The notes under the pieces were generated by a model. It saw only the letters and a list, made by a program, of their open reading frames with translations, was not told where the DNA came from and searched no databases. A stretch of DNA of 64,000 bases from Malus domestica (taxonomy: Eukaryota; Streptophyta; Magnoliopsida; Rosales; Rosaceae): NCBI RefSeq assembly GCF_042453785.1, contig NC_091670.1:41055501-41119500 (forward strand), written 5' to 3'. The position numbers and the translations under genes were made by a program. Every line of letters begins with the position of its first letter. Positions within the stretch are counted from its first letter, which is position 1. Positions 1-10,601 of the stretch are shown here, in pieces.

Positions 1-1110
1 AGGTCGAACGTACTCTAGATTTGATGGACTTGTTTTGACCCTCAAATTTTTGAGTCGGCCTTATACTCTGAAGGGCACCAGAAAACCCTCCAGCACAGTT
101 CAAGAATAAGCCTGTGGAAAGTTACTTCTTCAAAAGCAAAAGTATCTCATATCATCTCTTATCCATTTGCTTCTCCTTATCCTGGCAGTTGAATGAGAGA
201 CAAGGAGAATGAGAACAATCAACCGGAAGCCGAAGTCAAACATCTGATCCTGGGTTGCTTACTTGGAAGTTTGACTGCTTACCTTGTCTGTCACCTCTTT
301 CGGCAGATCTCCTAGCTCGGCGACTTGGGGGACTCCTACTATAGGGTTTGTATCACACTTGACTAAGCCCGAAACTACAACTAAGCTTCAAGTGAAATTG
401 ATACATTACCTTGTTCGTCAACATCAGCTAAATACACCATTCCCGGATGGAGGAAAAGTACTTCCAGAGAAGGGCAGATGAAGATCAGACCACACTTCGG
501 TACTTAGAAGTTTCGTGATTACTCAAGGGATTGGATCTTGCAAGTCCCCAACCGAGGAGTTTCCCTCACTCGGGAACTTAGGGGAGCACTATTTGTACCA
601 TACTTGACCAATCCCGAAACTACCGAGCACCGGCCAACGCTATACTGTCAAGGACCCAGAAGAGTTCCCCTCCGACCAGGAGGCCAATCACTACTCGACA
701 CGTGTCAAGATTAGAAGCCAATCAGAGCGCAGCACGTGTCAACATCAAGAACCAATCATAACATGACACATGTCAATGTGACAAAGCTACAAGTTTTTCT
801 ATAAATAGGGGTCATTCCCCCACAATATTGCCTAATGCCATTTTGTGTTAAATCATTCACAAGAACTCACTAAATTGAGAGCTTGATCCTTTGTACTTGT
901 GTAAGCCCTTCACTACTAATAAGAACTCCTCTACTCCGTGGACGTAGCCAATCTGGGTGAACCACGTACATCCTGTGTTTGCTTCTCTGTCTCTATTCAT
1001 TTACGTACTTATCCTCACTAGTGACTGAAGCAACCAAGCAACCAAGCGAAGGTCACAAAACCTGACACTTTCTGTTGTACCAAAGTCTTCGCTGATTTTG
1101 TGCATCAACA
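1..1110 (+). mobile_element. 3' end of an LTR retroelement (copy 1 of the X family)
   Basis: The segment repeats with moderate divergence at 24840-25609 (same strand) and 7130-7880 (opposite strand). A TATA box (tctataaata, 799-808) points rightward and the copy stops at 1110 with tgcatcaaca, a normal ...CA LTR end, directly against a MULE-like terminal repeat. The LTR therefore lies at the right, with internal sequence to its left extending outside the window. The exact LTR start is not resolved; it probably lies between about 410 and 525. This copy keeps roughly 290 bases (about 523-810, including the TATA box) that both composite copies lack. No protein gene is visible. Confidence 0.7.
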
Positions 1111-2558
1111 CATTTCACTTTCATACCTCAAGTACTATTTTATTTCAAAATAATACATCTGTTATATTTTCCATCCATTGATCCATTAAGTGCTGATGTG
1201 GCTGCCAAATTTATGTCATGTGGCAAAAATAATTATTTAAAAAAAACCTTAATCTTCTAAATTTACAAAAAAAAAAAAAAAAAAAAAAAATCCAGATCCC
1301 CCCCCCCAAAGCCCCCGTACTTGAACCTGAACCAAAAAAAAAAAGCTCTGAAACCCCGATCCATTACCCCCCCCCCCCGCCGCAAAAACCCAGTTCCCAT
1401 TAAAAAAATAAACTCACTGCTTAAGACGATCCTACACTGAGAGGGCACGGAAATTGGGCTCGGAATTGAGGAATCGGCGACGAAAGCAACGAAAAGCAAT
1501 AGTGAAAAGAAAGCAAGGATAGGGAGAAGGAGACATAGAGACCACCGGAGTATTAAATTGGCCACGCTGCCCTTCGCATAGGCATCCTCAAAATCCATTA
1601 AGCTTGGTATATTGCGTAAATTAAAGGGAATTTGCGGGTTTTTCTGCAAAAGGTCTGGCCACCGGAACCATTTATCCGATGATCGAAATACCTAGTCCCC
1701 AAGAGCACTGAACAAAAGGAAGAAGTGGAATTATTGATTTGTTTTTCTTTTTCTTCGTCGTTTCTGCAAAAACCCAGTTCCCATTAAAAAAACCCTAGAT
1801 CCCATTATTCCTCCCCCCCTAAACAAAAAAACCCATATCACATACCTGGCAAAGTCCGACGGTCCGCACCTATCCTCCACCTCCTCCTCTACACCCAGCT
1901 CCACCTCCTCCGCGCACCCATCTTCCGCTACCCCAACCTACAACCCAAAAAAAAGAAGAAAAAAAAAACCCAGCGCACCCACCCTCGCACGCATCCACTT
2001 CCCTCATCTACATACCTCACTCCTTAAATTCACACTCATTGGAGAAGACGGGATCTGGGTTGCATGGAAAGGGAGATGAGTTTTTTTTTTTCTTTTCTTT
2101 TATGGGTTGCAGGTAGTGGGTGCGGAGAAGGAGGTGGAGGATTGGTGCACGGTAGGTTTGGGGAAGATGGGAGGGGGAAGAAATGAGTGGGTTGCAAGGA
2201 AGGGGGTCAGGGAAGATGAATATGGGGTTTTTTTTTTTTCCTCTCCTTTTCTTCTTCTGGGGTGCAGGTTGTGTGGGTGGGTTGCGGGTTCAACTTTTGA
2301 TTTTGGCTTTTGGTTTTTTTTTTTTTTTTAATGTAGAAGATTCAGGTTTTTTTTTTTAAATTAAAAAAATATTTTTTTTGCCACATGACACAAATGTGGC
2401 AGCCACGTCATCACTTAACGGATCAATGGATGGAAAATGTAACAGATGTATTATTTTGAAATAAAATAGTACTTGAGGTATGAAAATGAAATGTTTTAAA
2501 GATGTTGTATGAGGTTGTAATAGACATCAAACATGAGGGGCTAGTATGTAATTTACCC
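1111..2558. mobile_element. MULE-like element with long terminal inverted repeats, left end lost
   Basis: Bases 1111-1235 are the reverse complement of about 2376-2500; both contain the core gatccattaagtgctgatg or a close variant. The right terminal repeat runs on to gtaatttaccc at 2558. The matching left extremity is missing because the LTR element ending at 1110 interrupts it. The interior is rich in homopolymers (A27 near 1267, C-runs, T-runs) and contains no transposase. Long inverted repeats without a transposase fit a non-autonomous MULE. The 9-bp target duplication cannot be checked because the left end is gone. Confidence 0.6.
1390..1710 (-). pseudogene. possible captured host-gene fragment inside the MULE-like element
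   Basis: On the minus strand the stretch reads without stops through about 100 codons of non-repetitive sequence (for example DFEDAYAKGS, then a hydrophobic segment LCLLLPILAFFSLLLF that could be a membrane span). It is flanked by low-complexity DNA on both sides and has no recognisable complete gene structure. It could be part of a captured host exon, as MULEs often carry, but I do not recognise the family. Chance readthrough is possible. Confidence 0.3.
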
Positions 2559-2578
2559 TATTTTTAATGTATACAAAA

Positions 2579-2758
2579 ATAATTTTTTTTACCACATGGC
2601 AGCCACATCAGCATTTAACAGATTAATGGACGGAAAATCTAACGGATGTATTATTTTGAAATAAAATGATACATGATGTATGAAAGTGAAATGTTTTAAA
2701 GATGTTGTATGAGGTTGTAATAGAACTCAAACTTGAGGGGCTACTATGTAATTTACCC
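2579..2758. repeat. extra copy of the MULE-like terminal repeat
   Basis: This is a direct repeat of 2378-2558, offset by 200 bases and diverged by scattered substitutions. It again ends in gtaatttaccc (2758). It may be the remaining end of a second element or a local duplication. Confidence 0.7.
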
Positions 2759-3442
2759 AAAAAAATATAGACCGAGTCAATGCTTAATAATTTGAGAAAA
2801 TAAGTCACTTGCTTTGTTAATTATTGTCTTAATATTTTATATAGGTCCATCCTACCCTTGAATTAAATTATGAGTTTTTTTTTTTTTGTCGAAGTCTAAG
2901 GGATCCCACATCTCTTACTATATTCAAATAACAACACAAGTCCTTCCAAAATTTTCAATTAGGGATTCGTCCTTCTTTTTGCTAGCTTCGTGCTTGGAAC
3001 CCAAGACCATAAAGCATACATGAGTTTAAATTCTACCGCATTTTGAACGGACCACTTGTCATGATTAATTATAAATATTAATTAGAATCCCTAATTCATA
3101 CATTCCTTTTCTTTCTTTTTCGAATTTTGAATTATTGTGTTGTAGTCATGATTACCTGCAAAACATGTAAACAAAATGTCCAGTATTAGATGTGAAGTAT
3201 TAGAATTACAAAAAGGTCATATGAAATACCATATTAACAGGTTCACAATTATTTGTGTTGAAAAAGATGAAAGAAAATGAACTTACATAACCAAAATATA
3301 ACGAAAAGTTTTAAGTTTGATTCTCGTCAAAGGGGAACTTAAATCACATTATTACTAGCATATTATGAGACTTAGCCCAAATCCCCTCTCTACAGATAAT
3401 ATTGCTTGTACACAAGATTTGAGTCTTTCTAATTTAATTTTT
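2759..3442. other. AT-rich intergenic stretch with one tRNA-like repeat
   Basis: No gene is supported here. Bases about 3300-3410 belong to a dispersed repeat with a tRNA B-box-like core (gtttgattctcgtcaaagg), seen again in degenerate form at 50585-50705 and 59985-60065. The rest is AT-rich without visible structure. Confidence 0.5.
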
Positions 3443-4745
3443 GGGTAAATCTCAGTTTATTACCCTCAAATTTTATGGTTTTCAACATTTAGTACATAAA
3501 GTTTTTTTCGTCCTGAAGTCATACCTAAAGTGTTAATTTTAGGACGGTCTCATACATCTGTTAGTCTAGCTGTTAAATCTCCCGTTAACTGATGATGTGA
3601 CGCCCATATTGACAATGACTGGGCATCACGTGTCATTAAGGGATTCATGTGAAAATTAAAAAAAATTAATTAACAAAAACAAAAACATTTTTTTTCCTAG
3701 AATCATACCTAAAGTGTTAATTTTGAAACAGTCTCGTACATCTGTTAATTTGGCCGTTAAGTAACTCATTCAAAAAAAAACTTTCTTCTCTTCCTGACCC
3801 TCTTCCACTCCCCATCACATCCACCATTTCTTCTTGTTCTTTGGATTCCTCACCTACATTTTCACAAGCACTTCCTCTAACTCAATAAATATGTCCGTTC
3901 ACATCCACCTTTTCTTCTGTTTTCGCAGCAATGGTTGCAGAGCCTTGGATTTTGAAGATGGGTAACCAGGTAAGCTCTAATCTCAAGCACGCTCTTCTTT
4001 CTTCTGCAACGTTTGAAGAAATCATCAGTTTCCAAATCCCAACCCATCGCCAAAACCCAGAAGAAGACCGTCAACATTCTCTACTTCGAGATCGCCAGTG
4101 TCATGTCCAAGACCGTCCACCTCCACAAGTCCTTCACCAACTCCGAGATCTGAAGCTCAAAAACGAGATCTTGAAGTTTAGGAAGAAGATTGCAGGAAAT
4201 GGAGCAGTGGTTCAAACTTTTCTATCCTCTCAAGATCTCACCTGGAATTAGGGGTTAGGGATTTGGGGTTTTGACTTCTAGCGAACTTGACGGTGGTGGG
4301 TTTTTTGGTGGTGGGGGAAATCAAGTTGTTGGGTGTGATCTTTATGTTTGTGAAAATGCAGGTGAGGGAATTCAAAGAACAAGGGAAAATAAATAATTGC
4401 ATAAGAGAGAAATAGGGACGGGGAGAGAGGAAGCAATTATCCCTATTTTTTTCTATTTTTTGAATTTATTAATTTTTTAAGTTTTTAAATTTTGAATTTT
4501 GAAATTTTGGTTTTTTTTTTTTTTTTGAATTTTTATTTTTCACGTAGACCTCTTAATGACATATGGTGTTCAGTCATTATTCACATAGGCACCACGTTAT
4601 CAGTTAACGTGAGACTTAATAGTCAGACTAACAGATGTATGAGATTGTTCTAAAATTAACACTTTGGTAGATTCTGAGACGAAAAAAACTTCATGTACTA
4701 AATGTTGAAAACCATGAAACTTGAAGATAGTAAACTGAAATTTAT
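3443..4745. mobile_element. Pack-MULE-like element with terminal inverted repeats
   Basis: The left end (gggtaaatctcagttta) is the imperfect reverse complement of the right end (taaactgaaatttat). The inverted similarity extends about 200 bases inward on each side, including gttttcaacatttagtac at the left and gtactaaatgttgaaaac at the right. The 11-mer atttaattttt sits immediately outside both ends (3432-3442 and 4746-4756), compatible with the 9-bp target duplication of Mutator-type elements, although it is AT-rich. There is no transposase. The interior carries a piece of a host gene. The decayed receptor kinase fragment begins just beyond the right end. Confidence 0.7.
3931..4210 (+). pseudogene. 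captured fragment of a DUF3475/DUF668 protein gene
   Basis: The fragment starts with ATG and reads MVAEPWILKMGNQVSSNLKH, the typical beginning of plant DUF3475/DUF668 proteins (the family that includes the PSK SIMULATOR proteins). After a one-base frame change around 4000 the next frame gives TVNILYFEIASVMSKTVHLH and KSFTNSEI, then a stop; a further frame gives LKNEILK. Thus one conserved N-terminal block survives, broken into three frames, while the remaining several hundred residues of such proteins are absent. It lies inside the 3443-4745 inverted-repeat element, so capture by a MULE is the simplest reading. No function is expected. Confidence 0.75.
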
Positions 4746-4779
4746 ATTTAATTTTTTTATCCATGTGGGTTTCCGCATA

Positions 4780-6510
4780 TATTTGTGTATAAGGATCGAG
4801 GTCAGTGATGGCGAGCCGGGCCTTGAACAGGGGAGATATGGGGCGGGGACCCTGAAATATTATTAACTATTGTCTACTATGATATTAGTTTTGTGAACGG
4901 TCAAGACGAGATATCAGTAACACATAATGCTTCCAAGGGCTCAATTTTCACAAGGAAAGTGGTTGATGAATCAGGAAATTATCAACGGTTGATGTGGCTT
5001 GATCAAGAAAATCAATGGATCAGATTAAGCTACAACCCCTAGTGAGTGGTGTGATAGTTATGGACTGTGCGGTCCGAATAGTAACTGTGATCCGTACATT
5101 AATATTAACCTCTCTTGTGTTTGCCCGCCCGGGTTCGAACCCAAGTTCCCAAATAGGCCTTAGCCCGGCTCGCCACCGCGGAGCTCGATCCTTGAATGTA
5201 ATGCTAGTTATGTTTTCTAGTATGAAGTTCATTGGATTTTTTTTGACTTTGCAGCTCAATTTGCAAATGGTGGTTCTTCTGTTAGAAGGCAAGGATTGCA
5301 ATTTCACTAGTATCTGCTATTGTGTTCCTCCTAGTAACCATTTTATGTTGGTTGGCAAAGAGGAAGTGAAAAGGTAAACAGATTTGCTATAACAGTATCG
5401 ATCTATTCATTTAGCATCATCTTTTAACAAATATTCGTTGAGAGTTACCACGGGGTAATTTGAAGAATCTACTGGTAGTGATCATGATGAATGTAAAACA
5501 AACGAAGATTTTCCTTCGATTGATCCAACAACCATTGCAGCGGCCACGGAAAGTTTTTCTGTTGCAAACAAGCTTGGAAGAGGAGGTTTTGGCTCAGTCT
5601 ATAAGGTAATTGCCCTTCGATAATTTCTCGAATCATAATCAGATTGTTATGAACAAAAGCCTAAAACAAAAATGAGAAATTTGATAGGTTAAGCGTCTAG
5701 TTACGATAGTTCTTGGATCATAATTTCAGGGTGTGTTTTATAATGGAAACAAAGTAGCAGTGAAAAGACTTCGAAGCATTCTGGTCAAGGAATCAAAGAG
5801 TTTAGCAATGAAGTCCTGCTGATTGCGAAACTCCAACACAGGTACCTTGTCAAGATTTTGGGTTGCTGCATTCAAGACGAAGAAAAGATGCTAATCTATG
5901 AATACGTTCCAAACAAAAGTTTGGACTCTTTCATTTTTGGTACTGTCTTATTTTTTTTATTTTAATTTCTTTACTTGTCACTTGAAACTAAGGAAGCACG
6001 AATTCATCATTAACTTTTTACTTTATGATCCAGATGAAGCAAAAATAATGCTTTTAGATTGGGCAAACCGCTTTGATATTATGTACGGGGTTGCAAGAGG
6101 GATCCTATATCTTCATCAAGGATTCAAGATTGAGAATCATCCATAGAGACTAAGGGCAAGCAATGTTCTATTGGATGCCGCTATGAATCCCAAAATTGCG
6201 GATTTTGGTATGGCTAGGATATTCAGAGGAGACGAAATGAAGCAAATACATATCGTGTCATTGGAACAAAGTACGTTTTCTACAAAACAAAGAGCTTTCT
6301 ATTCGAAGTTGTAATGTCTACATGTTTATTCTGTGCGGTAACTCTAAGCTTGATAATCACTTTCTTTTCCGCTTCTTTTGCATAGATTATATGTCGCCTG
6401 AGTATTCAATGGAAAGACTTTTCAGTAAAATCCGATGTGTATAGCTTTGACGTGCTACTACTTGAAATCATTGCTGACAGTAAAAATTCTGGTTATTACA
6501 ATGAGAGATA
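4780..6510 (+). pseudogene. G-type lectin S-receptor-like kinase 1, 5' part (pseudogene)
   Basis: Homologous, exon by exon, to the intact kinase at 14554-18704. Visible pieces are: S-locus glycoprotein/EGF-like sequence with GLCGPNSNCDPY near 5065-5095, a short membrane region near 5250-5370, the glycine loop ([11 protein letters not shown], about 5570-5605), the lysine exon (NKVAVKRL, about 5747-5770), the catalytic-loop exon and the activation-segment exon with ADFGMARIF (about 6198-6224). Defects: the bulb-lectin part is missing (a MULE-like element ends at 4745), the PAN part is mostly deleted, there are frameshifts near 5780 and 6120, and a stop follows IHRD. The sequence is cut inside the sixth exon at 6510 by a composite transposon and resumes at 12483. 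Confidence 0.85.
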
Positions 6511-7129
6511 TAACAACAACAACAACAACAACAAAGCCTTTTCCCACTAAGTGGGGTCGGCTATATGAATCCTAGAACGCCATTGCGCTCGGTTTTGTGT
6601 TCATGTCCTCCGTTAGATCCAAGTACTCTAAGTCTTTTCTTAGAGTCTCTTCCAAAGTTTTCCTAGGTCTTCCTCTACCCCTTTGGCCCTGAACCTCTGT
6701 CCCGTAGTCACATCTTCGAACCGGAGTGTCAGTCGGCCTTCTTTGCACATGTCCAAATCATCGGAGCCGATTTTCTCTCATCTTTCCTACAATTTCGGCT
6801 ACTCCTACTTTACCTCGGATATCCTCATTCCCAATCTTATCCTTTCTCGTGTGCCCACACATCCCACGAAGCATCCTCATCTCCGCAACACCCATTTTGT
6901 GTACGTGTTGATGCTTCACCGCCCAACATTCTGTGCCATACAACATCGCTGGCCTTATTGCCGTCCTATAAAATTTTCCCTTGAGCTTCAATGGCCTACG
7001 ACGGTCACACAACACGCCGGATGCACTCTTACACTTCATCCATCCAGCTCGTATTCTATGGTTGAGATCTCCATCTAATTCTCCGTTCTCTTGCAAGATA
7101 GATCCTAGGTAGCGAAAACGGTCACTTTT
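6511..7129 (-). mobile_element. RTE-type LINE, 3' end (downstream piece of composite copy A)
   Basis: Read on the minus strand this gives the end of an RTE-clade reverse transcriptase ORF ([14 protein letters not shown], then [18 protein letters not shown] and [14 protein letters not shown] sequence), followed by ccgaccccacttagtgggaa and a (TTG)n tail at 6511-6535. The (TTG)n 3' end is the normal tail of plant RTE LINEs. The first codon present corresponds to the SDRF motif; upstream LINE sequence is replaced by element X at about 7130. The tail abuts the kinase exon directly. Confidence 0.85.
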
Positions 7130-8520
7130 TGTGATCTTCGCTAGATTGCTCCGGTCATTAGTGTGGATAAGTATATAAATGGATAGAGATAGGAAAACAA
7201 ACACAAGATGTACGTGGTTCACCCAGATTGGCTACGTCCACGGAATATAAGAGTTCTCATTAATTGTGAAGGGTTTACACAAGTACATAGGTTCAAGCTC
7301 TCCTTTAGTGAGTACAAGTGAATGATTTAGTACAAATGACATTAGGAAATATTGTGGGAGAATGATCTCGTAATCACGAAACTTCTAAGTATCGAAGTGT
7401 GGTGTCGTCTTGACTTGCCTTATCTGTCTCATAGGTAGATGTGGCATCTTCTCTGGAAGTACTCTTCCTCCATCCAGGGGTGGTATCTTTAACTGGTGGA
7501 GATGCACAAGGTAATGTATCAATTTCACTTGAAGCTTACTTGTAGTCTCAGGCTTGGTCAAGCGCGATACAAACCATGTAGTAGGAGTCCCCCAAGTCGC
7601 CGAGCTAGGGGGTCTGCTGAAAGAGGTGACAGACAAGGTAAGCAATCAGAGCTCCGACTGATTGTTCACCTTCTCCCCATCTTGCAGCAGCATGAAGGAT
7701 AAAGAGAAGAAAAATGAGAAGAGATGATATGAGATACTTTTGCTTTTGAAGAAGTAACTTTCCACAGGCTTATTCTTGAACTGAGCTGGAGGGTTTTCTG
7801 GTTTCCTCCAGAGTATAAGGCCGACTGAAGAATTTGAGGGTCAAAACAAGTCCATCAAATCTAGAGTACGTTCCACCCTGCTGATATGGGATACTTTTGC
7901 TTTTGACAGAGTAATGGATGTATCGGCACGTGTGCTGTTACGCTTGTCTCCACATGCTTCCTTGTATCCTTCGCACTTGCCCTATCTGTTCCTCAAGCAG
8001 ATGCGGAATCTTCCCTGGAAACATAAGATGTTGAAGATGAGTACTCGAGAGCAATGCCAGGTAAGTAATCAGGTAAGGGGTTCCAGGCAGTCAGTTCCTG
8101 GCTGGAAGCTTGATTCCAAGTGCTGACTGATTGCTCTCTTTCTCCTTGTCTTGCAGGTAAAAACAAGGCCAAAGGAAAAGACAGGGAAAAAGCATGATAT
8201 GGGATACTCTTGCTTTTAACTCTGATGATATGAGATATTCTTGCTCTAGTATAGCTTGTTTGCAGAGGTATTATCGGGGGGAAAGAAAGCTGAATATTTC
8301 GAAAGGCTTCGTTGGGAGTGCCCTCTCAGATATGATGAAGGGTTGAGCATTTTTGTAGGTCTGCCTGTCCGTTGGGGATGGAGGTCGACATATATAGGAG
8401 TCTCCCTAACAACAAGTAGTAATGCTATTCCTTTACCCTGCTTGGTCATAGCACGGTAGTGGGAGCTGCCAGTTTCACATGTTTTAACTCTGTCAGAGCA
8501 CTTTGAAAAAGTGGTCTGTG

Positions 8521-10440
8521 GTATCTGGCTCTCGAGATTCGGAGAACGATGCCTCTTCGATTTTTGAGAAAACAATCATGCTGTAGGTCTGGCTCTCGAG
8601 ATTCGGAGAGCAGTGTCTCTTCGATTTTTGAGGAAGTAATCATGTTGGGAGTCTGGCTCTCGAGATTCGGAGGGCGGTGCCTCTTCGATTTTGGAGCAAG
8701 CAATCCTGTTGGGAGTGTTGTCTCGAATGTGAGTAAAGGTTGGGCATGTTTGCTAGTCTACCTTGCCACGAAGCACAAAGGTTGACACACAGGGACTTTC
8801 CAATTATCCAGCAATGGTATTGTTCCTTTACCCTCTCTTCGCTTTTGAGAAAGTAGTCATGTTGGGAGTTTGGCTCTCGAGATTCGGAGGACGGTGCCTC
8901 TTCGATTTTGGAGCAAGCAATCTTGTTGGGAGTGTTTTCTCAAAAGTGAGTAAAGGTTGGGCATGTTTGCTAGTCTACCTTGCCACGAAGCACAGAGGTT
9001 GACACACAGGGACTTTCCAATTATCCAGCAGTGGTACTGTTCCTTTACCCTTGTGGGTAATAATATGGTAGCTAGACCTTCAAAATTTATGTGTCTAAAC
9101 TTTGTTAGTGCTGTTTCTTTGCTATTCTTTTACCTTTCTTGGTCAGAGCGATGTAGTGGGAGCTGCAAGCTTCACGTGCTCAACTTTGGCAGAGAACTTT
9201 GGCAAAGTTATCTGTGGTACCCATGAGCTATTGTTGCGTGTGGGAAGTGGGTGATTGAACAGTAAGATTCATGTGCTTTCTACTTCACCAGAAGTCTTCG
9301 ACAGAATGCCCATAATTTCTGCAAAGCTGAGTGTGCGTGTGACAGGTGCTGACAAGGCTAGAAAAGTAGGTGTCTCTTCGATTTCTGAGATCGGCCCTCG
9401 TGGTCTCTGAGCAGCCCAGCTTTTGAGAAAGCGAGCGCCTCTTCGATTGATTCGGAGAACGATGCCTCATCGATTTTTGAGAAAGCAATCATGCTGGGGG
9501 TCTGGCTCTCGAAGATTCGGGGAGCAGTGTCTCTTCGATTTTTGAGAAAGTAATCACGTTGGGAGTCTGGCTCTCGAGATTCGGAGGGCGGTGCCTCTTC
9601 GATTTTGGAGCAAGCAATCTTGTTGGGAGTGTTTTCTCGAATGTGAGTAAAGGTTGGGCATGTTTGCTAGTCTACCTTGCCACGAAGCACAGAGGTTGAC
9701 ACACAGGAACTTTCCAATTATCCAGCAATGGTACTGTTCCTTTACCCTCTCTTCGATTTTTAAGAAAGTAGTCATGTTGGGAGTCTGGCTCTCGAGATTC
9801 GGAGGACGGTGCCTCTTCGATTTTGGAGCAAGCAATCTTATTGGGAGTGTTTTCTCGAATGTGAGTAAAGGTTGGGCATGTTTGTTAGTCTACCTTGCCA
9901 CGAAGCACAAAGGTTGACACACAGGGACTTTCCAATTATCCAGCAGTGGTACTGTTCCTTTACCCTTGTGGGTAATAATATGGTAGCTAGACCTTCAAAA
10001 TTTATGGGTCTAAACTTTGTTAGTGCTGTTTCTTTGCTATTCTTTTACCCTTCTTGGTCAGAGCGATGTAGTGGGAGCTGCAAGCTTCACGTGCTCAACT
10101 TTGGCAGAGAACTTTGGCAAAGTTATCTGTGGTACCCATGAGCTATTGTTGCGTGTGGAAAGTGGGTGATTGAACAGTAAGATTCATGTGTTTTCTACTT
10201 CCCCAGAAGTCTTCGACAGAATGCCCATAATTTCCGCAAAGCTGAGTGTGCGTGTGACGGGTGCTGACAAGGCTGGAAAAGTAGGTGCCTCTTTGATTTC
10301 TGAGATCGGCCCTCGTGGTCTCTGGGGAGCCCAGCCTTTGAGAAAGCGAGCGCCTCTTCGATTTCTGAGATCGGCCTTCGTGGTCTTTGAGCAGCCCAAC
10401 TTTTGAGAAAGCAAACGCCTCTTCGATTTCTGAGCAGGCG
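8521..10440 (+). repeat. minisatellite arrays of element X, copy A
   Basis: Three adjacent 64-base units begin near 8523, 8587 and 8651, each with ggctctcgagattcgga and cctcttcgattttt. A longer unit of about 217 bases starts at about 8651, 8868, 9565 and 9783 and includes gactttccaattatccagca. A third type of about 65 bases (gcctcttcgatttctgagat ... cagcccaacttttgagaaag) is repeated near 10286-10440. On top of this, a 914-base block is duplicated: gtgggtaataatatgg occurs at 9053 and 9967. Many open frames here are by-products of the repeats and are not called as genes. Confidence 0.85.
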
Positions 10441-10601
10441 CCTCTTCGATTTCTGAAGCTCCGTCTCCGTCGAGTGCAGATTTTTATAGAGGCTGGCATT
10501 AAGTTCCAAAGCACACTTGAATCTCCACCAGTAGAAGCTTCATTCTTGCACTTCTAAGATCTTGATTTGTCCGACCTCTTCTCTCTTCAACACCTTTGAA
10601 A

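Noticed and set aside
6758..7222. 154-codon minus-strand frame as an independent gene
   Set aside because: It is the C-terminal reverse transcriptase of the LINE read into element X.
8521..9000. Regular 64-base units that look like a repeat-spacer array
   Set aside because: The units are head-to-tail minisatellite copies without unique spacers, in a plant genome; not a CRISPR array.
8246..10514. Many overlapping open frames on both strands (for example near 8549-9002, 9654-10141 and 10143-10514)
   Set aside because: They follow the minisatellite units, recur in every repeat and change with unit number; no start context or domain supports them.
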